Shown here piece after piece: positions 1 through 12,429 of a DNA stretch of 64,000 nt. Source of the DNA: Helopsaltes ochotensis (Eukaryota; Chordata; Aves; Passeriformes; Locustellidae); assembly GCA_013400155.1 (NCBI GenBank), contig VXBM01001342.1, positions 2,498 to 66,497 of the forward strand, written 5' to 3'. Made by a program: the position numbers and the translations under genes. Within the stretch, counting starts at the first letter, position 1. Every line of letters starts with the position of its first letter. The notes below the pieces were generated by a model. It was not told the DNA's origin and searched no databases. It saw only the letters and a list, made by a program, of their open reading frames with translations.

Positions 1-71
1 CCCCCCTCCATTTCTTTTAATATTTTCTTTCTTTATTTTATTCTACTTTGCAATCACTCCCCGCCCCACAG

Positions 72-980
72 GAGGGGCGCCCCGGACTCAGCCGGGGAGC
101 AGCAGCAGCCCCTCCCGGGATGGGTCCCTCTTGGAGAAGACCCATCCTCCTCCTCCTTTCCCCTCCCTATCCCGGGCTGGAGATGTCCGGGGGCCTGGGC
201 ATGTCCCTGCGGCTGGGGGTGTTTGGGGACTGGGGGTTTTTCCAGCGGGATGAACCCTGGCTGAGCAGGAAGCTGCCTTCTTGGAGGGGGGGAGTGGGAG
301 TGGGTTTTTATCCCGGTCCCCAAAGTTGGGGGAAACTCGTGCCGGTGGCCCTGGGGTACCAGCGGCTCCTCTCCCGCTGCGCCGGGATGGTGCAACATAA
401 ATTAGGCTTAATGTGACGGCTGCGATGAAACAGCGGGCGGGGGCTTGCCCTGCCCCCGATGAAAGTTGCGTTCGAGTTTGGCAATTTGGGCCAATGGGGA
501 ATGCAAGGAAAATTGGAGGCTTTGGAAGGGCTTCTGTGGAACAAGGAGAAATCCCTGCAGGGAGGGGGGCCGGGAATGGTCAGAGAGGAGGCGAGCGATC
601 CCCGAGAGCACAGGGATGGTTTGGGCTGCCCTTAAAGAGGCATCTCGGCAGTGCCGGTGTCGCGGTACCTCTCATCGTTCAGCTACGGCCGTGTTAACTC
701 CGTGTCTGGGATGTGAACCAGGAGAGTGCGGGCAGAGCGGAAGGACCTGGAGAAGTCAGGATGCTCTGGTGCCGGTTCCCTGCTCTGGTCTCCCTCCATA
801 TGGTGGATCTTGCGGTGCTCAGGACTCGCCATCTCTCCCGAGTTGTGTTTCGAGTTGGTTAAAAACCTGGTTTGCCTGAAAGCCCCCAGCCAGAGCAGCA
901 TTAAAGTCATTTTTCCCTGAGCCAGGGAGGGAAGTTGGACCCGAGCTAAAGCAAATAAACTTGTATTTCATCATGCTGGG
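72..980 (+). other. Candidate terminal exon / 3' UTR of an unidentified plus-strand gene
   Basis: The first 71 bases end in a pyrimidine-rich stretch and CAG (AG at 70-71) that would make a good splice acceptor. GC- and CpG-rich sequence follows. A canonical AATAAA lies at 954-959, and a GT-rich tract (about 984-1001) sits at the right distance to be the downstream polyadenylation element. Together this would be a terminal exon of about 900 bases. All three plus frames stay open for about 55-110 codons after the acceptor, which GC-rich sequence does by chance, so I cannot tell whether any coding tail is present. The composition is proline- and glycine-rich in every frame and matches no family I recognise. 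It could equally be GC-rich intergenic sequence; upstream exons would lie outside the window. Confidence 0.25.
954..959 (+). terminator. Candidate polyadenylation signal AATAAA
   Basis: This is a canonical AATAAA hexamer. A CA dinucleotide follows about 15 bases downstream, then a GT-rich tract at about 984-1001. That arrangement is typical of a vertebrate mRNA 3' end. It is the end point of the candidate terminal exon beginning at 72. AATAAA also occurs by chance in AT-rich DNA, so support comes from the context only. Confidence 0.35.
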
Positions 981-2925
981 GCTGGGTTTCTTTGTGTTCC
1001 GCTCTGCTCTGGGCAGTCTGCGCTCCCCACAGCCCCGTCCAACCTTCATCTTCAAACGTGCCCCAGCGCCGAGCAAAGAAACTTCTGCTCCTTGGTGCAA
1101 ACCTCACTCCCCGCGGAGGCTGCTCTGTCCTCTGCCTCCCTCGGGCTTTTCTCTGGGTGTTTCTCGCCTCGGTTGCTGCAGGCAGGGGCTTTGCAGGGTT
1201 TCTGCTCCGGGCTGAGATGCTGCAGACGTGGAAAGTGTGAGCATGGCTGACCTGGCAGGGCCGTGCGTCAGCCGGAGCCCTGCGCTCCGCTCTGCCCGGG
1301 GATGCGCCGGCTCCGCGGCCAGCGCTGCTCAGCTCGGGAGGGAAAGGACGCTGCAAAGGAGGGAAAACACGGCTGCTTTTATCCCTGCTAAAAAGCAAAA
1401 GGTGCTGAGGTGTTTCTCTGCCCGTCCCCACTGCTGCGGACCTGGCCAGGTCTGGGCGCTGGAGCCCGGCTGTGTCCCAGTGATCACAGAAATGTGTCCA
1501 AAGCAGCAGCTGAGGGGATTTCAGGGGTGGAGGCGCCGGCACATATCACTGTTATGAGACTATAAATGATCCAGAGAAACCTTGGGCAAGAGCTTTCTCC
1601 CTGCTGGAAGAGCCTGTGCAGTCCCAGCAATGCAGGATGGGCACTGTGTGCGTGCAGGAGTGATGAGGAGATGCAGTCCGGAGCTATCAAAGATCAGAGA
1701 TGGGAAAAATGGGGCATTAGCAGGGGGAAAAAAATCAAAATCAAATTATGTGTTGTGCCCTGATGTGCTCTTCCAAAATAAATAAAGGGGGATGCGAGCC
1801 TGTTGATCCCATAGCCACGGCCTAGGGGAACCTGTGGCTTCTCTGCAGTGATTCCAGTGCTGAATCCTCTGGTGAGACATAAAATCACTGTAATTCATTA
1901 AATGCATTAAATGCACTCCATCCTCTTTCAAGAAAACAGATTAAATGTAGGTGCTAATGTCTCAAGTGTGTGTGAAATGCTGTTACATCAGGAGAGAGGG
2001 AAGATTTTGACACGTTGCACAGGTTTCATCCATTAGTCATGATATTTCCAGCATGCCACACATGCACTCACATTTTTGTATAAATGGATGCACGGGAAGC
2101 AAATTCAGAGGTGATGCGAAGGAATGTGGAGAAACTCAGGTGGGTTTTTCCCCTGCAGGAACCTTTGTTGTTCAAGAGAGACTTCCAGCTTCAGTCCATT
2201 TGTGTCTGGTTGTAGGGGATGCTTTTATTTTTTTCCTGATACATTTTTGGCTTCTTTGTACCAGCCTTCCTGCTTTGGAGGGAGGGAGGATGGAAACGTT
2301 GCAATTCCTGTTGAAGAGTTTGACATCTTGTAGCAGATAAAGCCAAATGCAGACAGTTGCTTTGATTTGGCTCCTTTTTGCTGAGTTGGAGGGAAGGCAG
2401 GATGGGATTCAGGCTGGAGGTGGAGAAAGGAGGTGGCACATACATCCCTCATGTCACAGTGACATCCAGCTCCGGTGCTTTTAGCATACATACATCCCTG
2501 GGAACAGGCTCTTTCCAACTGGTTTTGTGCCCAGAAACTTGAATCAGTCATATCCAGCAAAAATATGAAGGTGAGGAAACATGTGCTCTCATGTCACCGA
2601 CATCGGTTTTGTGGCAGCTGTGATTTGGTTGCTGGGGATCCCAAAAAGGATTTTGTGATTGTTGGGTGAGTTGGAATTGAAGTTTCACAACTGCTTCCTT
2701 TGTTTTTTATATTTCTTTGTCTCCCTTGGGAATGAGGAAAGGGTTTCCAGTCCCATTTAAGCATTTTTTTAAAATTAAATCTATAGTTGGTCACTGGTGG
2801 GTTCTGGAAGCAGCTGCCTGGAAATGGTCAAGCAGAAACTTTATGGTTCTTGTAGTAGGACCAAGAGAGGTCCTGGTGGCCCTTCAAATGCTTGAGGAGT
2901 GGTGGGCACTGGTGGTTGTCGGATA

Positions 2926-2952
2926 TTCACATCTGCTGAGTGCAGATGTGAA
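2926..2952. repeat. Perfect 11-bp inverted repeat with 5-base loop
   Basis: The arm ttcacatctgc (2926-2936) is exactly complementary to gcagatgtgaa (2942-2952), with the loop tgagt between. This would fold as a compact hairpin in RNA or extrude as a small cruciform. It is too short for a microRNA precursor and has no T-run for a factor-independent terminator. No function is claimed. Confidence 0.9.
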
Positions 2953-4079
2953 CCCATTTTTTGGATTTCTTCCCCAAACACCCCCCTGGATTTCCCAGGG
3001 AGGAGGTACTGGGATGTCCAGTTGCAGAAGGAGATGGAGCTGCTCTCTGGGCTGTGTGTCACATCCCTGCCCTTTCTGTATTCCCTTGGAAAAACCAGAG
3101 AGTTTTCTACGGAATGTGGCCCAGGGGTGCTTTTTCCTTCAGAATGAGTCTGAACGTGTCCAGTTCAGCTGCAAAACCTTCAGCTGCTTGCGTGGGCCAC
3201 TCTTTAAAAACAAAGGCACTTAAAAAACTATTATTTTCCCAAAAAATACCTTTGGTGGCTGTGCCTGTCACCGAGTCACATTCCTGTTGGTTAAATGATG
3301 GCTTTTTTTTCCTGTTAGTTAATAAGGCAATCATTATGATAGGAAATTAACAGGAAATTTTTAAACTAATGAATTCAATTAATAGGAAATGCTAACGAGC
3401 ATCTGCCCTTCTCTGGGGCTGCCAGTGGATGATCTCTGTACAAGCCTGTGTCAGCTCCAGATGTCAGAGCAGAGGCTTCACTGGGGAGCTGGGGGACCCA
3501 GTTTGGCCACGTGGCTCCACGAGGGGACCATTTGCTGGCCAGCCAAGTGGCCGGCGTGGCGAGGGGAGCATCCAGCTCTCAGCAGGAGCTGGCAGCAAAG
3601 CCAGGCTCGCTTTCAACTCATCTGGCTGGGAGGTGGGAGTGTGTCCTGGTGCCAAAAGGAGGAGAAACTCCTTATTTCTGAAACACAGCAGAAGGAGGAA
3701 TTGCTGCCAGCGATGCAGAGGGGCTGCAAGGATGCAAAAAGGGTGATGGAAATCACTCATCAGCCCTGATGCATCTCCAGCGTGGCCTTAGGAACGGATC
3801 CACCTTCAGATGGTATCAAAATGGTAAAAAATCTGATGTTCCTGGCTGCCTTGAGCACCACTGCCCTCGTGTGCTGTGGCCCTGTCCGAGACTTCCATTG
3901 AGTCCTGGCTCTGGCCTTGCTTTGCCAATCTGAGATTTTTTCCAACCAAAAATCAGAAAACTCAGAAAATTACAAACAAAAGCCCAAGCAATTCTTTGTC
4001 ACGCCGCTTTCATTTCACAGTTCACCTTCTTTTCTGGCTGTAATTGCTGCTGGGGCTTCTGGCTTCCTAGAGAAAAGGT

Positions 4080-4097
4080 AAAAAAAAAAAAAAAAAA
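4080..4097. repeat. A18 homopolymer tract
   Basis: Eighteen consecutive A residues follow 'aggt'. No recognisable retrotransposed body or flanking duplication is seen beside it, so I treat it as a simple repeat and not as the tail of a processed gene copy. Confidence 0.9.
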
Positions 4098-4671
4098 GCA
4101 GGCATTTAATAATAGATCAAAAATGATATTACGCAATAAGTCAGCCCTCCCCTTCCCAAAATGCAACCAAAGAAATTGCAAATCACCTTGAAAAAAGGAA
4201 AGGAAAACAGCGTAGATCAAACCTGATGTTAAGTATGGATGAGGTGTTTATATTTTATTTAATGGCTGTGTGCTGTCCTAGCCACCCTCCCCTGAATTTC
4301 TGTTTGTGATTAATTAAACAGTAGAGATGAGCTGGAATGGGGAAAATTCAGCGGACCTCCAAACAGGAATGCAGGGGGGCATAGGTTGGCTGCTTGGCAC
4401 ACCTGGAGACAGGCACAGCTGGTGGTGGTTGTAGTTGGATGTAGCTCCCAAAAACCTGGAGGTTTAATGGGAGGCTCCTTGTTGTCCATCCGTGGTGGCT
4501 CTGGACCAGTTCTGATCATCTTTGGTGGAGTAGTGGGGTCACTGAGGGGAGGGAGTCCAAGGGGCTTTGTGCCAAATGAGTGGGTGCCAGCAGAAGTGCT
4601 GTGATGGAGGGAAGAGGTGATTATTAGTCAGGGGTAATTAGTCAGCAGCCCTGGGAAGCTGGGCAAGCCCC

Positions 4672-4698
4672 AGCCTGGGCCAGCACTCAGCCCAGGCT
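4672..4698. repeat. Perfect 9-bp inverted repeat with 9-base loop
   Basis: The arms agcctgggc (4672-4680) and gcccaggct (4690-4698) flank the nine-base loop cagcactca. It is a GC-rich, stable short hairpin in otherwise undistinguished sequence, and no function is evident. Confidence 0.85.
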
Positions 4699-5204
4699 CG
4701 ATGAGACATGACTTCTCTGGAAAGGAGTCTTAGCCCTAGCACTGGGCATCGAGGCTGTCAACCCCAGCGCTGTCCTCGTTTGCTGTAAATCCTCTGGCTC
4801 TTTCAGGTTTTGGGTTTGGTGGGGCCATTGCCACAGGCCACGTGGGAAGGTGGGAGTTGGGACTGGCCTGGTCTTGGCTGTGTCAGCAGCCAGTGGGGAA
4901 TGTCTCCTCCTGGATCATCCCAAAGGTCTCCAGAGCTGGCATGGAGGTCACGTATGCCAAGTGTGTGGGCTCCAGTGGGTCAGGCTGGGAGGAGGTGCAA
5001 GGGGAAGGCTCTGGCTCTCGCACGGTGTCTCCACCAGGACAGAAGAGGACCTTCAGCCTGACCCCCCCGAGGATCTGTTTGCACCCTAGATCAGTAAAAT
5101 ATCAAGAGGGGCACAGGGCATAGAGAGTCCTCTCGCCTATTATGCTGGCCCGACATGGATAACCCAACCTGGGCCATGCCATGGGGATGAACCTCCACAC
5201 AAGA

Positions 5205-5334
5205 CCACGTTGGAGGGGCTGGGAGCAACCTGGTCTAGTGAAAGGTATTTCTGTCCATGGCAGGGGGTTGGAATGAGATGAACTTTTAAGTTCCCTTCCA
5301 ACACAAGCCACTAAATGTTTGTGTGATTCTATAA
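5205..5334 (+). mobile_element. CR1 LINE 3'-end fragment
   Basis: The block matches the 3' untranslated end of avian CR1 retrotransposons. It reads 'ttggaggggctgggagcaac', then 'ctggtctagtgaaagg', 'ccatggcagggggttgg' and the characteristic 'ttcccttccaac', and ends in a degenerate 'gattctataa'. Homology may extend upstream to about 5140, but that part is too diverged to call. The copy is 5'-truncated, as nearly all CR1 insertions are, and has no coding capacity. Confidence 0.9.
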
Positions 5335-7939
5335 AATGCAGCTGTAGATCTTTTTTTTTCTTGCTAAATCACCCACTTTTAGGCAGAGAAGGTGTCACAG
5401 CCCCCCTCTGTGAGAAGAAGAGGCTGAGGAGCCACATCCATCACAGCTCTGGTGGTGAAGGCAGGGCAAGAAGAGAACAGGAGCAGCAATCCCGTGCTGG
5501 GTCTGGCAGGTGGGGCTGTGAATGTTCACCAGGGGTTGCCAGAGCACCAGACGAGGCAGAAGTTGCTGGAAATCATCACTTCCCACTTCCATGTGTGATT
5601 AGCATCCTCTAAGGTGTTCATTTATCTTCTTTGTCACCTTCTTGCTCTCAGCTTTCTACTTGTAGGGTAGGAGAAGGATCTGTTTCATTATCTGCTGGGC
5701 TGCTGCTCTTCTTGTTTATTCCCCAGAAGGAAGAGAATTAGATGTGCCAGAGCTGAAACTTTAAAAAATAAATAAATCCAGACTTTGGAAACAACCACTT
5801 GGAGGTAGAATGAGCCTCAACAAGGAAATATTTGTCTTCCACCTTTTTCTGAGACTGGCTGGGACTAAAGTGCAGGGAGAAGACGGGGCAAGGTTTACTT
5901 TCTTTTAATTTCAAATATATTCCGAAAGCAAAGCAGTTGACATTCCCTTTTTTCCTTGAAGTTGCTTTGCCAAGTTTGGGTGGAGAAAACTAGCTGAAAG
6001 CCTTGCCTTGGTGGATGTGGGATGGAGGCAGGAACACATCCATTTTCTTTATTTCCCTATTTTTACCAGTGAGGCCCTAAGGCAAACGGCAAAGCCGTGG
6101 CATGCAGGCAACAGGAGAACTTTTCCCTCCCAATCCCTTTTCCCAGCACCAACAAGATCAGCACCGAAGATACGCAATTGAGTCAGCAATGCAGATGCCA
6201 TCAAACGTCTGCTTTATTCCAGAGCGTGAATCAGAGCAGTGTCAGAGCCTCATATCCTGCATCTCCTGATAACAGTGCAGTTACCTCTGAGGGAACGAAA
6301 CACGGTGAAATCCCATTATCCTGCCTCTTGCAAGCACCTATAACTCACTGGGACCAGCAGTGCTTGTTTTAATGCAACTTCTGCTGTAGCACGTGCAGAC
6401 TGTTATTTTTTTAGATCCCGCATCCTGGAGCCAAAAGGTGCTGTGGGTTTTATTATCTGTTTGCATTACATGTGACCAGCATGTCTGTATGTACATTTAT
6501 ATGAATATATAAATACGAGTGTTTTCTGGAGCTGTTTGTGTTAAGCCTTGTTAGACCAGTAAGAGCAGCATGTGCCACCAGTCCAGGTTCTGGTTGCTCA
6601 CTCTACATGTTTTTCCAGTGTATTATATCCTCGGAGGAAAAAACGGATTAACTTCATTTGACTCTCCAACCATGCTTTTACCTCCGAAACCATCTTAATT
6701 TCCAGGCTTAAAACCTTACCCTTTCAGTGCTCTGGGAATCACACAAAGAAGTGAAACCCTTTATCCCCAGAAGTTCTGTGCTTCTCCCTTGCAGGACTTT
6801 TCCATGCCCACCTCTGTGACAGGCCACAGCCAGCTCAGTGACAGCGTTTCCTGCTCTTGCTCCACGGGGACAGCTTCTGGCTCTCTCCGCAGGCATTACG
6901 TGTGGCCTCTTTTCTCCTGATTCCAGGGCACCAGCTGTGTCCTGTTCCTGCTGCAGTCCCCATTCTGCACCTGGTCTGAAAAGCCTCAGTGGGACGGAAG
7001 GAGGCCTGCAGCAGCGCAGTTTATATCCCCTAAAAACAGGCACAACAGTGAAATTCGGCTAAAGTCTGTCTGTATTGACCCCAAGGGACATGTGGAGCTG
7101 TTTGAAAGACATTTATGCCACTGTGGTGGTGGTGGAGGCAGGGAAGGACAATTTTCACCTCAGATTCCTCTTTTGAGGGACTGGTTTGTTCCTTGGGGTT
7201 TTTCTGCACCAGAGACTACAGAAACTGAGGGGATAAAAAGCACTTCCGTGGTTTCCCATCTGTAGATTTGAGGGAAAATTAGTTCAAATCCACCAACTTG
7301 AGCTTCATCATAAATCTCACTGCAGAAATACAGAGCCTAGACATTAATAATTAGGAGCTTGCACAATAAAGGACTGGAATATTTCACAAATGACACACCA
7401 TCTTTCGATCCAGCTGATGCTGTGCAGAGATCTGTGTGAAAGTTCTGTGCAGCCAAGGTGCAGAAGTTTTTGCTCCCATTTTTGACTCTTGAAGGAGAAG
7501 AAAATGGGAAGGAAAAATCAGGTTGCATCCCCAAAGCGTTCCCTAAAGCTCAAGTATGGGAGTTTTAAGGTTTTCCCCTATTAGAAAGTGTTTGTATGTG
7601 CTGAAAGAAAATTATGCCAATTAATAATTACCCTTTCCCAGCTTCCCACGTCTTGAAATCACTCCAGTTCAGCCAAGCTGCTTCCTATCAAACTTTCACA
7701 CAAAAAAAGAAAGAATCTGCTGGGCTGTGACTGAACATGAGCAATGTTCCTCCCCAGGGGTCCGTGTCCCTGAGGTTTGAGGGCTGCAGGAAAAGGGCTG
7801 TGGGGCGTGAGATGACAAATGGAACTCCACAGTTGCTCGTTCATGCTCCAGCAAAGCTTTGTTTTGGGTTGTAGGTATTTCCCAGCCACGAGGCTGAAAT
7901 CTCAGCAGCTTTTATGTGAATATTCTTCAACTTTTTTTT

Positions 7940-8280
7940 TGTTAATGCAGTTTGAAGTAATTGGAGGGCTGGTGATATTTTGAACCATTTATCCACCTGG
8001 GAAATGATGACCTTGGATTTATTCAATCAAATATTATCAAGATTAAGAGTGCAGATAGCTGAGCTTGTCAGTCACAAGGAATTGTTTTGCAGCCTGGGCT
8101 CAAATCCATCACCTGAAACCAGGGGACTCTGGCAGGATATTCTTCATTCATCAGCAAGAGGCATCACAGCAAGATCATTTAACTGTAATCCATCAATTTA
8201 TCAGGCTACTCAATTAAGTGGGGGCTGGAGAGAGGATAAAGGGAATGATTCTGCCTGTTGTAATGAATCTTTGACCACCT
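7940..8280. promoter_or_regulatory. Candidate conserved non-coding element (enhancer-like texture)
   Basis: This block has low CpG content and no repeat signature. It is dense in homeodomain-, PBX- and bicoid-like words, for example taatcc near 8187, caatttatca near 8193 and tcaatta near 8210. There are paired short words such as 'cattcatcagcaag' and 'ggcatcacagcaag'. This is the texture of many conserved developmental enhancers, but conservation cannot be seen from one genome. The call is inference only. Confidence 0.15.
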
Positions 8281-11200
8281 GAGGACTTCTGTTGCTCCTT
8301 GCTCTTCCGTGTTTCGTGTTGCCTTGAAGGTCTTGTTAAAAGGAAAACATAATCACAATGGTGGTGCAAGGAGAGGCCTAAAGAATTAGAAGGGTTGATG
8401 AGTCAGAGCTTTTGCTCTACCTGGGTTGTCACTGACCTGGGCCTGGCAACCATAATCTGAAGAAACTCTGGATAATCTCGGGTATTCTTATGGAAGAAGG
8501 TGACTGAAGTGAAACTTTGTGCAGCCTGGAGTGAAGGGATGGACCTTTGGGTCCATCTCAGCTCTGTTCTTCCTGTGTCTGTGGTGCAACCCCGAGCTTG
8601 TTGGTTTAGCAGTTTGGGAATGTGGTGCAACCTCTGACTGCTGTGAGGGGTTCCTGGCTGGATCAGCTGCCCTGGGACCTTGGCAGTGTCATTCTGGTGC
8701 TGGCTGATGCCAAGAAGCTGGGCTGGGGGGGTTTCTTTATCTGTGTGGTATTTTAGACATTTGGCTGTTCCCAAGTTCATCCAGATACTGATTTTTTTCT
8801 GCGTGGTTACACCTAAATCTTTAGGTTGTTTCAATGCTTGGGATCTCTGCTCAGATCCGTGACACAACAACCAACATCCGTGTTGTTTTCTTACAAAATG
8901 AGCCCCAATCTCACCCAATCAGCCACCCCAAGGAACTTCTGAAACCTGCCAGCCTTTTCAGGCAAGGCTGACAAAGAGAGAGACTGGGCTGAAGGGTAAT
9001 GAAGGTTGTGTAAGTTCATGAAAAACAGGCAGTGGGGCATGAGGGATGGCCCAGGTACTCACAGAGCCTCGGGGAGGGGTGCAGCTCCAGCTTTGTTTGA
9101 CCAGACAGTCCCCAGGAGGGAGGGAGATCTTCCAGCTGTTCCATGGGATCCATCAACGGGAGCCAGAGCGGGGGTCCTTTGCTGCCCTGGCAGACCTCAG
9201 GCCCATGGGTGCCCATCTCTATTTGCAACAAAACTGGCTTTCAGTTTAAATGCAGTGGCAGTTTGGGCAAAAGTAGCCTGGAGTGAGGTGAAGCTGCTCG
9301 TCTGCTTTCTGCAGAGACGCAGCAAAAGGCTTGAGCAAGTCCAAGTGCTCCGGATCAGGAAAGCATTTCTTCCTGCCTGGCTTTCTCACATCTCCTGTTG
9401 TTTTCCTTCAACAAAAGCAAGAGAAATGGAGAATTCATTTGAACTGGATGTTAAAATACCTCCAAAAAGATGAAGCAAAAGGAGCTGTTAGAAAGAGAGA
9501 TAGGTGGAGATTAAAAACACTTGCTTTCTCTCGTTGCCCCTTGCACACACATTATACATATACGTAGCCTGATCTTGTGCTATACAGGAAAATAAATTTT
9601 AAAGGAGACAATACAAATCAGGATGAAAGGGGGGAAAAAAAGAGGATGAGTCAGGTCTGCTCTGCTTATCTGAACCGAGGGGGAGCCTGCCTGGTGCTGC
9701 TGACAGATTTTTTCAGAAAAGATAATGCACTGGGTTGATGACAGTTTATGAGATAGACTTCGAGGGGTATAAAAATTGCTGGTAGGTACTTGAATGGCTC
9801 TGACTGCACGGAGTGAATTGGAGTTGAGTCGCAACAATTTCCCTAAAGCTGTGCAGATTAACATAAAAATACCAAGGAAGTCCAATCTTTGAATTTTTAT
9901 CTGGTTCAGCTCGAGAGAGTCAAATAGGGGCATTACAGAAGTGCCATCCATTTGATTCGATTGTCGCTGCTGCTTTTGTGGAAAGGCTGCATCTGGGTTT
10001 ATTGATAACGTTGTTGAGGTGCTTAGAAACACAAGTGCGTTGGGTTTATTTTCTCTTTAGTAACTTATTCTTGTTTTTGGCATTTTGTTAAGATATTTTT
10101 TTAGTTCTGGTCTCCTCTGGAGATCTCTGCTGAGCTGAGCATTGGTAACAGAGATGCTCTGTGCATTCTTTCTCCAAGAGCTTGCCATAAACCTGAATCT
10201 GTTTCAAAGCTTCCTTGTAAATTTTAGGGTAATTTTATTTGCTGGAGGAAAAACTGAGATGAAGAAGAGAATCTAGGAATTGTGATTTACCAACCTTTTA
10301 GTGAGGAGGCTTAGGTAGGTGCTTTTTTCCCCCCTGGCTAAACCATATCAGGTGAAATGCAAGTTTAGTGGCCAAAACTTCCTGATGACCTCCATTGTAG
10401 CATCACTTCAGCCATTTTACTTCCTTTGCTGCTCTGCTGCTCGCTGCCTGCACAGAGCAGATATAAAATCAGTCTCACACACATTAGAGAAGTAACTTTA
10501 TATGTGAAGTTTCAGGCTTGGGGACAAGTGTTTTAAGTTGTGGATGCGTCCTGCTGTCAAAGAAACACGAGGGAAGTTCCACCTACTGAGGGGGCTGTGT
10601 CACTGGGAGCCTTGTGCTCCTCTGGTTTAAAAAATAGCTTTTTAGGAGCTGTGGCAAATGACTTCACCATTTTGCCTTTGTTCTCATCTTTATAAACAGA
10701 TCCCGCACCTAAGGAGGTGGTTGTGAGAATTAGTCATTGGGTTTGGAGTTCTTTGAAGATGGCAAGTGGTGGATTACAGCTCAATGTTTATTAATGGCAT
10801 GGCTTAATATGATGAGAATGTTTCACAGCTGAGTTCAGCCGGGATGGAGCCCAGCAGGTTGCAGTGGGCTTGACTTCACTGATCTTCTCCAGCTGTGCCA
10901 GCTGTGCCACCCCATTACCTGGCCCATCACACCTGATCCATGGGCTGCAGCGGGGAGCCTTCCCTCTCCACACTCCCCCAGTGCTTCCACTGGCCTCCTG
11001 CCACAGCACACGCCAAGTCTAAATCTGGTTCCCTGTTTTTGGCTTTGTTCCTTCAAAATGTTTTCAATTTTCTTGGCTTCAACCGATCCCAATGGCATCT
11101 TTTTATGATGCACTTTATTCTACTGCTTCAAGTGCAATAACACTCCTAAAGTTCAGTCTATTTTTAATTACTAAGGAAAAAAAAAAAAGGCAGAGCCTAG

Positions 11201-12076
11201 TATTGTTCTGTCACTGGTAGTGGGAGAAAGGGAGGATTTTTCTTCATCTTTAAATTTGATTGAACTTAAATCTCAACATACGCAGTGGTTTTAGTGGAAC
11301 TTTGCTGTAATTGGAAGGGCAAATGGTTGTTTGCTCTTGCACTCTTGGGAGCCAATACTGGTATTGATTAAACAAAAGCATTGCCACATGTTGGAGGATC
11401 TCAGAGCACTTCAGCACTGGTGAAAGAAGGTTTGGACAATGTCATCACTTCCTCTGCTTTCCTCTCTGATGAGGAAGCTGAAGTAACTTTGTTAGGCTGA
11501 TACTCGGGTAACGCTTGCTGGGACAGTCCCCGATTTGTAGCAGTGCATGTGCAGAGCTGGGTCAAACCCTCCCCATAGCAGCTGGAGTGATTCCCATATT
11601 TATTCTCCAGTGTACCCCTCTCCCTGAGCTCTGTTTGGCTGCATTTGCACCGGGAAAAGCTTCCTTGCCTGGGGCTGGGGGGATTCCAGACTGCTGTGGT
11701 AGTGTCAGCCCGCGTATTCCTGCAGTTCCTGTGTGGGAATGGATTTACGGGGAGGGGAAAAAGGGATGGGAGGAGGACAGTGGCTGTGTTTGGGTTATGT
11801 GAGTGTCCTCTCCTTGACAGGTGGGTGAAAGAAAATATTGAGTGAAGTGGTTTTTGCCACTTTTCATTTTACTTGCGCATCAGCTCTTCCTTTGCATGAG
11901 AATAGAAATTAATTTTGTCTCAAGTTCTGGGAACGTTGAAGACATGCTGAATAGGTAGAAGTTTGTTCTATTTATAGGTTGCAGAATTTCTTTGTACAAT
12001 AAACCAGTTTGTTTTAATTTAAACTATGCATTCAGCACATTTAGCCTAATTTTATTTAACTACAAGTTCGACGTGT

Positions 12077-12129
12077 CTTTTTCATTGTTTTTTAAATTTG
12101 TGACATAAATCCAAAGTACAATGAAAAAG
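12077..12129. repeat. Perfect 12-bp inverted repeat containing opposed SOX-type words
   Basis: The arm ctttttcattgt (12077-12088) is exactly complementary to acaatgaaaaag (12118-12129), with a 29-base AT-rich spacer. Each arm contains CATTGT/ACAATG, the core word recognised by SOX HMG-box proteins, so the two sites face each other. SOX dimers usually use closer spacing, so the palindrome may be coincidental. It lies in an AT-rich block (about 11990-12340) that resembles a non-coding conserved element. Confidence 0.85.
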
Positions 12130-12429
12130 TCAGACTAGTCATTAAGAAACTTCATTTACCATTTTAAACATCAAATGTGTTGACTTGCATAGTTTATTAA
12201 TTTTTACAGATGCCCAGCTGTAAAAATAGGACAGCTTTGCAGTTCAGGCAAAGGCCTGATTTATGGAGAAATATGCCTTTGTTGTTCTTCACCAGCAAAT
12301 AACAGCCCTTCATTAAAGGAAAAAAAAAACCAAACCAAAAAATGCAAAGCAAGGGAGTTTAAATAAATCAGAATTCAAGTATTTTGCTCCTGTTTTGCAT
12401 CAATAAATCCTGTATTAAAGGCAGAACGA

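Larger units (their letters stand above)
981..5204. other. Non-coding sequence, GC-rich to about 1560, then ordinary
   Basis: Bases 981-1560 continue the CpG-rich composition. The 198-codon minus-strand frame there is a by-product of low stop density, not a recognisable protein. From 1561 to 5204 the sequence is ordinary unique-looking DNA with scattered purine or pyrimidine runs and tandem AATAAATAAA near 1777. I see no exon with paired strong splice sites; the best pair (2617-2665) has a poor pyrimidine tract. Two short perfect hairpins and an A18 tract are listed separately. Confidence 0.5.
5335..12429. other. Long unique-looking non-coding interval
   Basis: No repeat, exon or RNA gene could be supported across these 7 kb. 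The longest open frame is a 171-codon minus-strand frame at 8403-8918. It has no recognisable domain and no splice context. Two stretches (about 7940-8280 and about 11990-12340) have the even, AT-leaning, TAAT-containing texture often seen in conserved vertebrate enhancers; they are listed separately or discussed in the findings. The rest gives no sign of function by eye. Confidence 0.5.

Noticed and set aside
946..1542. 198-codon minus-strand open frame, the longest in the window
   Set aside because: It lies in GC-rich DNA where stop codons are scarce; low-complexity R/P/A-rich product, no domain.
2617..2665. 49-base segment before GG|GTGAGT
   Set aside because: Poor acceptor and very short open frame; chance expectation is high.
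7250..7300. tRNA B-box-like word gttcaaatcc
   Set aside because: No A box at the required distance and no cloverleaf.
8403..8918. 171-codon minus-strand open frame
   Set aside because: No recognisable domain, no splice or promoter context and a composition like translated non-coding DNA.
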